From Nisaea sp. (GTDB taxonomy: Bacteria > Pseudomonadota > Alphaproteobacteria > Thalassobaculales > Thalassobaculaceae): DNA of 64,000 nt. The translations under genes were made by a program, and so were the position numbers. The notes under the pieces were generated by a model, which worked only from the letters and a program-made list of their open reading frames with translations, was not told where the DNA came from and made no database searches. The stretch covers positions 930,001-994,000 of the forward strand of contig NZ_JAXMNY010000001.1 of assembly GCF_034670185.1 (NCBI RefSeq). Direction: 5' to 3'. Below are positions 16,044 to 24,818 of this stretch, one piece after another (within the stretch, counting starts at the first letter, position 1; every line of letters starts with the position of its first letter).

Positions 16044-17759
16044 TCATACAGCTGAGTAGCTGACAATCAGTGCCACGAGGAGCAGGAAGGCGACGATGGC
16101 GACCGCATTGCCGACACTGCTGATACGTCCGGAAAGACCGCCCGGTGCAAAAACCGTTACAGAAGCTGACATTGCAGCTCTTATGACCGATTTCGCATTA
16201 CCGGTGACGCCTTGATAGACGATGTCTATAGAGGCACCCAACCGTCCCAGTACATTCGGAAGAAAGCGTCTGTAGACCCAGTCGAAATCGAGATTGGTCG
16301 ACTTCAGTTCCGGGGGATAGATGCCGGTACGCATAAGGACGGTGAAGGCCAGCGCAGAGAACATCAGAAGCTGAAGCTGCGTTATCACGTGTGCGGTCGT
16401 ATAGGGCACGTAGTCGACGTCGAATGGCAACAGCGCATAAAGCGGTGCCGGCCAGACCCCGATGCCGATACAGAAGGCGGCGGCGATCCCCATGGCAATT
16501 AGCATGTTCAGTGGCGCTTCTTTCGGCCGGCGGCCACTGTCATGCGCGAAGAAAGCGAAGTAGGGAATCTTGATGCCGGAATGGTGGAACACGCCAGCTG
16601 ATGCAAAGAGCAGCACGGCCCAGACGAACCAGTAACCCTCATTGGCGGAGGCCGACATGATCAGGGATTTCGAGACGAACCCGGAAAACAGCGGGAAGGC
16701 CGAAATCGAGGCGGCGCCGACGACACAGAAACCCATTGTCCAGGGCATCGATTTGTAGAGTCCACCCAACTCGGAGCCCTTGCAGGTACCGGTCCGGAAC
16801 AGAACCGCGCCCATCGACATGAATAACAGCGCCTTGTAGAGGATGTGGCAGAAGGCATGGGCAGCGGTGCCGTTCAGCGCGAGCTCGGTGCCGACACCAA
16901 CGCCAACCACCATAAAGCCGAGCTGGTTATTCAGGCTGTAGGCGAGGACGCGCCGCAGATCGTTCTCGATCACCGCATAGAAAATCGGGAACATCGTCAT
17001 TGCCGCGCCGATCCAGATCAGCATTTCCGTGCCGGCAAAACCGCGCGCGAGCGTATAGACAGCAAGTTTGGTGGTGAATGCGGAGAGCACCACCGTGCCG
17101 GTGACGGTCGCTTCGGAATAGGCGTCCTGCAGCCAGTTATGCAGCAGAGGAAAGGCGCATTTGATGCCGAAGGCGAACAGTATGAGCCATGCGCCGGGAG
17201 CATCGAGGCCGAAGTGCTCGAACGCGATGGAGCCGGTTGCCGTGACATGAACGATCAGGCCTGCGAGCAGGATAACACCGGAGCCGACCTGTATAATCAG
17301 GTAGCGCATGCCGGCGCGGTACGCGCTTTCGGTTCCGCTGGCCCAGATCAGGAAGACGGACGAAACGGCGGTCAGCTCCCAGAAGACAAACAGGGTTATC
17401 AAATCGCCCGCGAGGGCAGCGGCAACGGCGCTGCCGGCATAGATCTGCGCGGCGGTACGCTGCACCCGGTCTGGCTCATGCCAAGCATAGATATTGCCGA
17501 GCAGTGAGGCGATCAGGAAGATTGTGGCGAAAATCCGGGACAGGCTGTCGAGCCGGAGCAGTTCGAGCTCGTAGCCAAGCATCGAGACGGCGCCGTGGTT
17601 TCCGTCCGGAAGGGCAAACAGATATGCCAGGAGGACGGCCGGGAGAAGGAGCACATAAACCCGGCCGATGCTGTGGCTGAGAAATGGGACCAGAAGTCCG
17701 CCAAGAATCAGCAGCAGTCCGGGGCTGAGCGGGAAAAACAGATCAACGATCATGGTCAT
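16044..17759 (-). CDS. Third proton-translocating (MrpD/NuoM-like) antiporter subunit
   Basis: The 571-residue polytopic membrane protein belongs to the MrpD/NuoL/M/N family (about 14 transmembrane helices). Key ionisable residues of the family are visible: the glutamate in LFVFWELTAVSS, a lysine in FGIKCAFPLLHNWL, a lysine in AFTTKLAVY and the HILYKALLF motif. It is the longest of three such subunits in this operon and the last gene. It overlaps the small membrane protein gene by 17 bp, so it is part of the same transcript. It may substitute for the NuoL-like N-terminal part of MrpA, which is missing here. Confidence 0.88.
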   Translation of the reverse strand: MTMIVDLFFPLSPGLLLILGGLLVPFLSHSIGRVYVLLLPAVLLAYLFALPDGNHGAVSMLGYELELLRLDSLSRIFATIFLIASLLGNIYAWHEPDRVQRTAAQIYAGSAVAAALAGDLITLFVFWELTAVSSVFLIWASGTESAYRAGMRYLIIQVGSGVILLAGLIVHVTATGSIAFEHFGLDAPGAWLILFAFGIKCAFPLLHNWLQDAYSEATVTGTVVLSAFTTKLAVYTLARGFAGTEMLIWIGAAMTMFPIFYAVIENDLRRVLAYSLNNQLGFMVVGVGVGTELALNGTAAHAFCHILYKALLFMSMGAVLFRTGTCKGSELGGLYKSMPWTMGFCVVGAASISAFPLFSGFVSKSLIMSASANEGYWFVWAVLLFASAGVFHHSGIKIPYFAFFAHDSGRRPKEAPLNMLIAMGIAAAFCIGIGVWPAPLYALLPFDVDYVPYTTAHVITQLQLLMFSALAFTVLMRTGIYPPELKSTNLDFDWVYRRFLPNVLGRLGASIDIVYQGVTGNAKSVIRAAMSASVTVFAPGGLSGRISSVGNAVAIVAFLLLVALIVSYSAV

Positions 17760-18033
17760 AATAATCTTCGTCCCGCATCAGGAATACCCGCATCAACTTC
17801 GCTGCCAGAACAAGACCGACACACATAATGAAGCCGTAGATGGCATAGAACCCGAACCACGATTCAGCCTCGAAGTGCGGATGCTTGTGATAGAAGCCGT
17901 CCGCCGCGAAAAGCAGAGCGCAGACAACGACGATTGCGACAATGATCTTGTTGACGTTGCGTTGGTCGTCGAGCCAACGCGGTTTCTCGTCATGCTTCGG
18001 ATGGTGCTCGGGGGTCTGTGGATCCGCACTCAT
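17743..18033 (-). CDS. Small two-helix membrane protein inside the antiporter operon
   Basis: This 96-residue protein has a hydrophilic N-terminus (about 30 residues, His/Pro-rich) and two transmembrane helices (about residues 33-50 and 64-84, GFYAIYGFIMCVGLVLAAKL), and a charged DEDYYDHD tail. ATG 18033 is chosen over a TTG 18 bp upstream because a GTGAGG lies 8 bp before it. It overlaps the next D-type gene by 17 bp. I do not recognise a named family; an accessory subunit of the antiporter is likely because both neighbours are antiporter subunits and the gene is embedded without a gap. Confidence 0.78.
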   Translation of the reverse strand: MSADPQTPEHHPKHDEKPRWLDDQRNVNKIIVAIVVVCALLFAADGFYHKHPHFEAESWFGFYAIYGFIMCVGLVLAAKLMRVFLMRDEDYYDHDR

Positions 18034-18043
18034 GGCAGCAGCC

Positions 18044-19534
18044 TCACTCAACGATCGGGCGCAGCAACGCGATGATCGCGTCGGCGTAGAAGAACAGGAC
18101 GAGACAGCCAGCAGCCGTCAGGCAGGGCGGCAGGACGCAAAAGAACGGCGCTTCCTGTATGCCGCCTTTTGCAGGTGCCACGGCGGCGCCTGCAGATGCC
18201 GTGGCGAGCGCCGGAGCCGGGCGGAAGAAACCACGCGCCACAATCGGCATCAGATAGGCAATGTTGAGCAGCGAGCTGACCATGTAGACAGCGACCACCA
18301 CAATCATGCCGGTCTCAGCAGCGCCGAGAGCGAGATACCATTTGCTCCAGGTCCCGGCGAATGGCGGCAGGCCGATGATCGAGAGCGCTCCGATGCAGAA
18401 GGCGCCGAAGGTAAAGGGCATGACGCGCCCCAGTCCCTGCATGTCGCTGATCTCTGTCTTGTGGGTCGCGACATAGATCGCTCCCGCGCACATGAAGAGG
18501 GTGATCTTGCCGAAAGCGTGGGTGGCAATATGCAACGCGCCGCCAAGGATCGCATAGTGATTGGCCAGCGCCGCCCCGAGCACGATATAGCCGAGCTGGC
18601 TGATGGTTGAGTAAGCCAGCCGGGCCTTCAGGTTGTCCTTGGTCATGGCGACAAGGGAGGCCGCCAGCACGGTGAAGGAGGCAACCCAGATCAGCCAGTA
18701 TGCTGCGCCTGTCTGGGTCAGCAGATCAATGCCAAAGATATAGATCACCACCTTCAGCACGGTGAACACTCCGGCTTTCACGACGGCGACAGCGTGTAGC
18801 AGCGCGCTTACGGGCGTTGGCGCCACCATGGCCGCGGGAAGCCAGCGATGGAACGGCATCAGGGCAGCCTTGCCGATACCGAACATGTAGAGCGCCAGCA
18901 GGAACGGCAGCAGAACCGGCTCGACCTGATCGGCGAGGATGCCGCCCTTGGTGAAGTCCAGTGTGCCGGCAGCGACCCAAGTCCAGATCACAGCGGCGAG
19001 CTGCAGGCCGATGGAGGTGCCGATCAGGATGCCGAGATAGATCCGCGCCCCGCGCTTGGCTTCCTCGGTCTCCTTGTGGGCGACCAGCGGATAGGTCGAG
19101 AGGGTCAGCACTTCGTAGAAGATGAAGAGCGTGAACATGTTCCCCGCGAAGGCGATGCCCATGGCACTGGAGATGGCCAGCGTGAAACACATGTAGAAGC
19201 GGGTCTGCTTCTTCTCGCCGTTACCGCGCATATAGCCGATGGAATAGAGCGAGTTGATGATCCAGAGACCGGAGGCGATGCAGGCGAACAGCATCCCCAG
19301 AGGCTCGATCTTGAAAGCCAACTCGAGGCCAGGCATGACCTCGATCAGGGTCAGCCCCGGACTTGCGCCCGCCATCACTGCGTCCAGCAGGGCCAGTACG
19401 ATGGCGAAGAGTGCAACAGCGGTTACCAGCGTCACGCCTTCGCGCAGATTCGGCGAATTCCCGGCCAGCCAGATCAGCACCATGCCAACGAGCGGCAGGA
19501 ACAGGGTGGCGAGAAGGGCAGTTTCCATGCTCAT
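18044..19534 (-). CDS. mnhD: Second MrpD/NuoM-like antiporter subunit
   Basis: The 496-residue membrane protein belongs to the proton-conducting MrpD/NuoM family. It keeps the glutamate in LFIFYEVLTLSTY, lysines in GIGKAALMPFHRWLP and HAVAVVKAG, and the HAFGKITLF motif, so the translocation path appears intact. It overlaps the first D-type gene (19531-21018) by 4 bp, a translational-coupling signature. It is more like Mbh/Mrp D subunits than NuoM because it sits with E, F, G, B and C genes. Confidence 0.9.
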   Translation of the reverse strand: MSMETALLATLFLPLVGMVLIWLAGNSPNLREGVTLVTAVALFAIVLALLDAVMAGASPGLTLIEVMPGLELAFKIEPLGMLFACIASGLWIINSLYSIGYMRGNGEKKQTRFYMCFTLAISSAMGIAFAGNMFTLFIFYEVLTLSTYPLVAHKETEEAKRGARIYLGILIGTSIGLQLAAVIWTWVAAGTLDFTKGGILADQVEPVLLPFLLALYMFGIGKAALMPFHRWLPAAMVAPTPVSALLHAVAVVKAGVFTVLKVVIYIFGIDLLTQTGAAYWLIWVASFTVLAASLVAMTKDNLKARLAYSTISQLGYIVLGAALANHYAILGGALHIATHAFGKITLFMCAGAIYVATHKTEISDMQGLGRVMPFTFGAFCIGALSIIGLPPFAGTWSKWYLALGAAETGMIVVVAVYMVSSLLNIAYLMPIVARGFFRPAPALATASAGAAVAPAKGGIQEAPFFCVLPPCLTAAGCLVLFFYADAIIALLRPIVE

Positions 19535-21018
19535 TGCGCCACTCCCACGAGACCTTCGGCGGCCATGCGCGCAATCCGCGTCGTCAGGCTTGCATCAACG
19601 CCGAAATAGATATTGGCAATGACCAGCGTCCAGGTCGGGAGCAGCATGGAAAGCGGTGCTTCCGTCACGGTCCGGCCCGGGATTGGGTCCTTCAGATAGG
19701 CCACTTCGATGACTCGCCAGATATAGATCACGGCGAGCAGGGAGCTGGCGAGGATCAGGACGATGATGACCCAGGCTTCCTGCTCCAGCGCGGCGGATAT
19801 CAGGTACCACTTGCTGATGAACCCGACCGTCATCGGCACGCCGATCAGGCTAAGCCCGCCGATCACAAAAGCGGCCATGGTCCAGGGCATCTGACGTCCG
19901 ATCCCGGCCAGATCATTAATGTTGACCGACCGGATCCGGAAGAAGACACAGCCGAGCGCCATGAAGAGAGCACCCTTCATCAGGGCATGATTGAACAGGT
20001 GTAGGGTCGTCGCCATCAGGCCGGTGACGCTGAGGAAACTGACGCCGAGCATCATGTATCCGATCTGCGCCACGCTCGAATAGGCCAGCATCCGCTTCAG
20101 ATTGTACTGATAGATCGCCGAGATAGAGCCGGCATACATGGCGGCCAGAGCCAAAGGCATAAGCACAAGTCCGACCATCGGCGCCATGAAGGAAGAGCCT
20201 GAGCCGAAGATGGTGAAAGAGAAGCGAAGGAGCAGATAGACCGCCGCCTTGGTCGCTGTCGCAGCGAGGAAGGCAGTCACTGCGCTCGGCGCATAGGTAT
20301 AGGCATTTGGCAGCCAGGCGTGCAGCGGGAACAAGGCCAGTTTCAGGGACAGCCCGATGATGATGAAGGCGAAGCCGACATCAAGCGTGCGGGAGGAGCC
20401 GATCGGACCGACGCGCGCGGCGAGATCTGCCATGTTCAGCGTGCCGGTCGCCATATAGAGCAGACCGACTCCGATGACGAAGAAGGTTGCGCCAACTGTT
20501 CCCAGAATCAGGTAATTGTAGGCGGCGGTCAGAGCTCGCCGATCCTGCTTGGCCCCCGCGGCGACAAGCACATAGGTCGAAAGCGACGAAATTTCGAGAA
20601 AGACAAAGACATTGAAGGCATCCGCCGTGGCCGTGATGCCGAGCAGTCCCGTCAGGCACAGGATAAAGGCGGTATAGAGCAGAGAGTGTTGATTTTTAGG
20701 GACTTCCGCCTCGAAGCTGCGCTTGGCGAACGGCAGCACGACGGCGGAAATGCCGGAAATGATCAGCAGCACGAGCCCGTTGCTCGCATCGACCCTGTAT
20801 TCAATGCCGAGCGGTGCGGCCCAGCCCCCGATCTCGTAACTGATCGGGCCAGTCTCCAGCACCATGTGCATCAGGTAGGCGCTGCAAATGAACGCACCGA
20901 TGCACACAAGCAGGGTGAAGAACCAGGCGAGGTTACGGGCGCGGAGGAGGCTGCAGATAGGGGCTGCGATCAGCGGGCCAGCAACCTGCAGAACCGGCAA
21001 ATGGTCGACGGCGATCAT
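19531..21018 (-). CDS. mnhD: MrpD/MnhD antiporter subunit D
   Basis: This 495-residue subunit sits immediately after the C subunit (1-bp overlap) in the classical Mrp C-D order. About 14 membrane helices are predicted from the hydrophobic pattern. Family residues seen are the glutamate in VFVFLEISSLSTY, the lysine in IIGLSLKLALFPLHAWLP, a lysine in AATATKAAVYLLL and HALMKGALF. In the Mrp complex MrpD carries a proton path for monovalent cation/H+ exchange. It overlaps the next D paralogue by 4 bp. Confidence 0.93.
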   Translation of the reverse strand: MIAVDHLPVLQVAGPLIAAPICSLLRARNLAWFFTLLVCIGAFICSAYLMHMVLETGPISYEIGGWAAPLGIEYRVDASNGLVLLIISGISAVVLPFAKRSFEAEVPKNQHSLLYTAFILCLTGLLGITATADAFNVFVFLEISSLSTYVLVAAGAKQDRRALTAAYNYLILGTVGATFFVIGVGLLYMATGTLNMADLAARVGPIGSSRTLDVGFAFIIIGLSLKLALFPLHAWLPNAYTYAPSAVTAFLAATATKAAVYLLLRFSFTIFGSGSSFMAPMVGLVLMPLALAAMYAGSISAIYQYNLKRMLAYSSVAQIGYMMLGVSFLSVTGLMATTLHLFNHALMKGALFMALGCVFFRIRSVNINDLAGIGRQMPWTMAAFVIGGLSLIGVPMTVGFISKWYLISAALEQEAWVIIVLILASSLLAVIYIWRVIEVAYLKDPIPGRTVTEAPLSMLLPTWTLVIANIYFGVDASLTTRIARMAAEGLVGVAQ

Positions 21019-21419
21019 CAGGCTGCATCCCCCGTGCCTAGTCGCGCACGTTCGGTCGTGACGACGGCATTATCCATGCCTTCCAACTCGTCTTCCTCAA
21101 TCGTGTCGTAGCTCTCGCGTATCCGCACAACCAGGGCGAGGCCAAGCGCGGTTGTTGCGATGCCGACGACAATGGCCGTCAGGATCAGGACGTGCGGAAG
21201 AGGATTGGAGAACAGTTCCGGCTTGCCTGTCAGGATTGGCGCGGTGCCTCCCTCGGCCTTGCCAAGCGAGATGTAGAACATGAAGACAGAGGTCTGGAAC
21301 ACGTTGAGACCGACTATCTTCTTCACCAGATTGCCGCGCGCGATGACGATATAAAGCCCGATCATCATCAGGACGACGACGATCCAGTAGTTATATTTGT
21401 CTAGGAACAGCTCAAGCAT
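21018..21419 (-). CDS. mnhC: MnhC/MrpC antiporter subunit C (NuoK-like)
   Basis: The 133-residue protein has three transmembrane helices and a charged C-terminal tail, matching MrpC/MnhC, the NuoK homologue. Typical features are the N-terminal YWIVVVLMMIGLYIVIARG and the middle helix segment VFQTSVFMFYISLG, then PLPHVLILTAIVVGIATTAL. It follows mnhB by 3 bp and precedes mnhD with a 1-bp overlap. It is an essential structural part of Mrp antiporters. Confidence 0.93.
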   Translation of the reverse strand: MLELFLDKYNYWIVVVLMMIGLYIVIARGNLVKKIVGLNVFQTSVFMFYISLGKAEGGTAPILTGKPELFSNPLPHVLILTAIVVGIATTALGLALVVRIRESYDTIEEDELEGMDNAVVTTERARLGTGDAA

Positions 21420-21422
21420 GGC

Positions 21423-21860
21423 TTACCAGTCGTCATCCTGAATTTCATGGGTCCGGCCCGCATAGGCGAAGAAGATCGCGATCATCACGGCTGTCACCGT
21501 CACGCCGACGCCGAATTCAACGACGAGAATGCCGAGATGCTGTCCGCCGGTCGGTGTGGATGCCAGAACGTCATAGTCGAGGAAAGTGCCGCCGAGCAGG
21601 AGCGATGCGATGCCGGTACCGGCATAAATCAGCACGCCGAGCGGGATCAGGATCGCGAGCCAGCTATCCGGGAAAGCTCTACGCGCAGCCTGCACGCCGA
21701 AAATCAGGGCGTAGAGAACAAAAGCCGCAGCGAAGATGACACCGGCCTGAAAGCCGCCGCCAGGTCCGAAGTCGCCGTGGAACTGAACATACAATGCGTA
21801 GAGCAGGATAAACGGGATAAGCAGCTTGGAGACCACGCGCAGGATCAGATGATGTCTCAT
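21423..21860 (-). CDS. mnhB: MnhB/MrpB antiporter subunit B
   Basis: The 145-residue membrane protein has four transmembrane helices and the MnhB hallmark HGDFGPGGGFQAGVIFAAAF (about residues 29-48). It begins RHHLILRVVSKLLIPFI, also typical. It overlaps the DUF4040 gene by 4 bp and precedes mnhC by 3 bp. The subunit contributes to the core of Mrp-type cation/H+ antiporters. Confidence 0.95.
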   Translation of the reverse strand: MRHHLILRVVSKLLIPFILLYALYVQFHGDFGPGGGFQAGVIFAAAFVLYALIFGVQAARRAFPDSWLAILIPLGVLIYAGTGIASLLLGGTFLDYDVLASTPTGGQHLGILVVEFGVGVTVTAVMIAIFFAYAGRTHEIQDDDW

Positions 21861-22444
21861 GCATCCTCTCCCTTGCTGCTGTTGGAGCTCTCGTCGGCCT
21901 CTTCATCCTCGCGGCGGCGTCCAAGCAGGAACAGCACACCGATACCGGCCGCAAAGATCACGGCGGTCTCCCCCAGCGTATCGAAACCACGATAGCTGGC
22001 CAGGATGGAAGTGACGATGTTCGGAACCTGGATGTCATCCCGGGAGCCGGCGATGTATTCAGGCACAATATGCTGGAAGCCGGGTGCGTCGGTCGAGCCG
22101 AAGGGGGGCATATCGACTGTGCCGTAGATCAGCGCTGCGCCGATGCCGATCGTAACGAAAAGCGGGCCGACATGCAGCTTGATCGCGTGTTTCTCGCTAC
22201 GCCGGGTGAGGGTCATGGCCCCCAGCATCAGCACCGTCGAGATGCCCGCGCCAACGGCTGCTTCGGTAAAGGCGACGTCGACCGCATCGAGGGTCACGAA
22301 GACGGCCGCAGATATCAGGCTGTAGATGCCGGAAAGCATGGCGGTCGCGAAGAGATTGCGGGACCGCACGATCCCGATCGCGGTGATCCCGAGCAAGGTC
22401 ATCAAGGATATATCGACGAGGATATTGACAATGCCGGATTCCAT
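21857..22444 (-). CDS. DUF4040/MbhE-type subunit, a detached C-terminal part of MrpA
   Basis: The 195-residue protein starts MESGIVNILVDISLMTLLG and carries a DUF4040 (MbhD-like) region of three helices (about residues 5-85, VGAGISTVLMLGAMTLTRR) followed by an MbhE-like part (about 90-180) with the phrase TSILASYRGFDTLGETAVIF. In canonical Mrp operons both parts form the C-terminus of the large MrpA; here they stand alone. ATG 22444 overlaps the mnhG stop by 1 bp. The start is set by the family alignment, since the frame upstream is open but is mnhG DNA in another frame. Confidence 0.88.
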   Translation of the reverse strand: MESGIVNILVDISLMTLLGITAIGIVRSRNLFATAMLSGIYSLISAAVFVTLDAVDVAFTEAAVGAGISTVLMLGAMTLTRRSEKHAIKLHVGPLFVTIGIGAALIYGTVDMPPFGSTDAPGFQHIVPEYIAGSRDDIQVPNIVTSILASYRGFDTLGETAVIFAAGIGVLFLLGRRREDEEADESSNSSKGEDA

Positions 22445-22785
22445 CAGGCTTCCTCCGTCTTTTTCGGTCGGAGGTCGGCTTCCGGCACTCCGAACGGCCG
22501 CAGACCGACGGCATTGGCCGCGTTCGCCAATGCATGTGTTGCGGTCGGGCTGGTGAAGAAGATGAAGAGAGAGATCATCAGCAATTTTACGGTCACGATG
22601 GACCAGCCAGCCTGCAGCATCATGGCGATCAGTAGCAGCTCTGTGCCAAGTGTATCGGTGATGCCAGCGGCGTGCAGCCGGGTATAGAAGTCCGGCAGCC
22701 GGAGCATGCCGAGCGTACCCGTAAAGATGAAGAACACACCGGCCAGGATGAATGCCCAGGAGGCCAGATCGATGATCATTTCCAT
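22444..22785 (-). CDS. mnhG: MnhG/MrpG antiporter subunit G
   Basis: The 113-residue membrane protein has three helices and the MnhG motif LGMLRLPDFYTRLHAAGITDT (about residues 26-46). It overlaps mnhF by 1 bp and the DUF4040 gene by 1 bp. The C-terminus is polar. It is a structural subunit of Mrp-type antiporters; order E-F-G is standard. Confidence 0.95.
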   Translation of the reverse strand: MEMIIDLASWAFILAGVFFIFTGTLGMLRLPDFYTRLHAAGITDTLGTELLLIAMMLQAGWSIVTVKLLMISLFIFFTSPTATHALANAANAVGLRPFGVPEADLRPKKTEEA

Positions 22786-23117
22786 CAGACGGCCCCCCCG
22801 TTCTTCCCGCCGGCCCCGTTGTTGATCTCGGTCCCGTTCCTGATGTCGGCACTGTCGGCAACACCGAGGTTACGGTAACGGAAGAATTTCAGGATCGCGA
22901 TGGTGCCGATGAAATTCATCAGGGCGTAGAGCAGGGCGATGTCCAGAAAGTCCGGTCGGCCACCGATAAAGCCGAGCACAGCAATCAGCAGGACCGTCTT
23001 GGTGCCAAAGCTGTTTCCGGCAAGCACCCGGTCGTAAAGGGTCGGTCCGATGAGGCCGCGGGCCAGCGCCATCAGCATCGGAATGATCAGGCCGGCGGCG
23101 GCCGCGGCAAACATCAT
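22785..23117 (-). CDS. mnhF: MnhF/MrpF antiporter subunit F
   Basis: The 110-residue protein has three transmembrane helices and the MnhF signature around GPTLYDRVLAGNSFGTKTV (about residues 25-43), then RPDFLDIALLYALMNFIGT. The tail is Gly/Asn-rich. It overlaps mnhE by 4 bp. MrpF has been linked to bile salt and Na+ efflux in other species and is needed for complex assembly. Confidence 0.94.
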   Translation of the reverse strand: MMFAAAAAGLIIPMLMALARGLIGPTLYDRVLAGNSFGTKTVLLIAVLGFIGGRPDFLDIALLYALMNFIGTIAILKFFRYRNLGVADSADIRNGTEINNGAGGKNGGAV

Positions 23118-23602
23118 CGGTACTTCAACTCCAAGGCCGTAACCCGTTCATCCATATCGCTTTCGATCAGGCCTGCCGCCATGTCGTCGGTGATCGCATG
23201 CACCAGGATTTCGTCATCCTCGATATCGACGGAGACCGTACCCGGCGTCAGTGTGATGGAATTGGCGAAAGTCGCAATGCCGACATCGGTTTGCTGGCTT
23301 GCTTTCACCCGCACCATGCGCGGTGAAACTTTAATGTTCGGGGCAAGGACAATTTTGGCGACATCAATATTCGCCTTGCCGATCTCCTTGGCGAGCCAGA
23401 TCCAGTACCGGATCAGGTTCGGGCTGAGACGGATCGAGACGGGGAAGCCGTCAAGGCGGTCCATACGGATGGCGAGATACAATGTCAGGATGATGGACGC
23501 GACGCCGAACCCGAGAACCAGTTTGTGGTCAAGACTGATCGATCCGGACAACAGCATCCAGAAAGCGGCAAGGCTCGCTCCCAGACCTAAGATGTGCCTC
23601 AT
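23114..23602 (-). CDS. mnhE: MnhE/MrpE antiporter subunit E, first gene of the operon
   Basis: The 162-residue protein has two N-terminal transmembrane helices and a cytoplasmic domain with the MnhE hallmark KVSPRMVRVKASQQTDVGIA and ITLTPGTVSVDIEDDEILVH. ATG 23602 is chosen over a codon 30 bp upstream because GGGAGAC lies before it and MrpE proteins begin at this helix. It leads the minus-strand operon that runs to 16044; the promoter should lie between here and the divergent prpB-like gene. Confidence 0.93.
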   Translation of the reverse strand: MRHILGLGASLAAFWMLLSGSISLDHKLVLGFGVASIILTLYLAIRMDRLDGFPVSIRLSPNLIRYWIWLAKEIGKANIDVAKIVLAPNIKVSPRMVRVKASQQTDVGIATFANSITLTPGTVSVDIEDDEILVHAITDDMAAGLIESDMDERVTALELKYR

Positions 23603-23814
23603 CGACGCGTCTCCCTCGCGTTTATCGACCAAATTCGTTTTTCAGCCCACAGGCAGCGATCTGGTGTACCAGGAACCAATCCAACAGCACGCCAGCATTG
23701 TCAATACAGGTATGACAATGCAATGACACGAGGGCGCGGCTGAGTGCAATCTCTGAAGCGCCGAATTAACCAATGAGAATCCCGGCAACATGGCGCGGAA
23801 GAGGGAAGAAATAC

Positions 23815-24723
23815 ATGGCATGGCTTCTGCAAAAACAGGTGGCGACTCCGGCGGGCGATCGGCTGGCAGCGCTTTGGGACCGGCGGGAAATTCTGCGTAT
23901 CCCTGGCGCGCATGATGCCCTTTCTGCTGTCATTGCGCGCGATACAGGCTTCGAATCGCTCTATCTTTCGGGCGGGGCACTCTCCGCAAGCCTGGCTCTT
24001 CCTGACCTCGGCATGATGACAATGGAGGAGTTGGTTCATCAGGTTCGCACCATTGTGCGGGCCTCTCAGATCCCCCTCATTGTCGATGGCGATACCGGGT
24101 ATGGCGAAGCGCTGAATGTGATGCGGCTCTGTCGTGAGTTGGAGGAGGCAGGGGCGGCAGCGGTTCAGCTTGAGGATCAGATGCTGCCGAAGAAATGCGG
24201 TCACCTGTCGGACAAACTGCTGAACGACACGGCCTCCATGAGCGCAAAGATTGCTGCCGCTTGCAAGGCTCGCAGTCATCTGCGGATTATTGCCCGGACG
24301 GATGCGATGGCGTCGGAGGGGCTGGATTCTGCAATTGCGCGGGCCAAGGCCTATGTCGCCGCTGGAGCCGATGCGATCTTTCCTGAAGCCCTGACGGAAG
24401 AAGCGCATTTCAGAGCCTTTTCCGAAGCGCTGGACGTGCCGTTGCTGGCGAATATGACGGAGTTCGGCAAGACCCCGTATTTCACAGCCGAGCAGTTTCA
24501 GGAATGGGGCTTCAGCATGGTGATCTGGCCGGTGACGTCCTTGCGGGCGGAAGCCGGGATCGTGCGCGCGCTCTATCAGCATTTGGCCGAGCAGGGCGGA
24601 CAGGAAGGGTTTCTCGACCGCCTGATGTCCCGGAAAGATATCTACGAGCACATAGGCTACGGAGATTATGAGGCGCTGGATGGAACCATAGCCGCCAGTG
24701 TAGTGCCTGAAACGGATACCTGA
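23815..24723 (+). CDS. prpB: PrpB-like lyase of the isocitrate lyase/PEP mutase family
   Basis: The 302-residue TIM-barrel enzyme shows the family core: LIVDGDTGYGEALNVMRL (about residues 88-105, metal-binding aspartates), QLEDQ at 118-122 and the catalytic-cysteine loop KKCGH at 126-130. KKCGH is the form found in methylisocitrate lyases, which cleave 2-methylisocitrate to pyruvate and succinate. No prpC or prpD is adjacent, so the alternative of another 2,3-dicarboxylate lyase or oxaloacetate decarboxylase-like enzyme remains. ATG 23815 follows GGAAGAGGGAAG; an in-frame ATG 42 bp upstream lacks a ribosome-binding site. Confidence 0.82.
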   Translation: MAWLLQKQVATPAGDRLAALWDRREILRIPGAHDALSAVIARDTGFESLYLSGGALSASLALPDLGMMTMEELVHQVRTIVRASQIPLIVDGDTGYGEALNVMRLCRELEEAGAAAVQLEDQMLPKKCGHLSDKLLNDTASMSAKIAAACKARSHLRIIARTDAMASEGLDSAIARAKAYVAAGADAIFPEALTEEAHFRAFSEALDVPLLANMTEFGKTPYFTAEQFQEWGFSMVIWPVTSLRAEAGIVRALYQHLAEQGGQEGFLDRLMSRKDIYEHIGYGDYEALDGTIAASVVPETDT

Positions 24724-24768
24724 TTGGGTGTCAAATGGCTGTTGGCACGTGTTTCGGATTGTCTCCAT

Positions 24769-24781
24769 GACAAAGTTTGTC
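24769..24781. promoter_or_regulatory. Perfect short palindrome upstream of the aminotransferase gene
   Basis: GACAAA-G-TTTGTC is a perfect 6+1+6 dyad in an AT-rich spacer, about 65-75 bp before the aminotransferase start. It is a candidate repressor operator; the regulator is unknown. Confidence 0.4.
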
Positions 24782-24799
24782 TGGTCTCACAAAACATAA

Positions 24800-24818
24800 A
24801 GGACAATATTACTGTCCT
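24800..24818. promoter_or_regulatory. Second dyad upstream of the aminotransferase gene
   Basis: AGGACA (24800-24805) pairs with TGTCCT (24813-24818) across a 7-nt AT loop, flanked outside by ACAAAA and TTTTGT. It could be an operator or, because a T-rich stretch follows, a weak terminator of the preceding gene. Confidence 0.4.
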
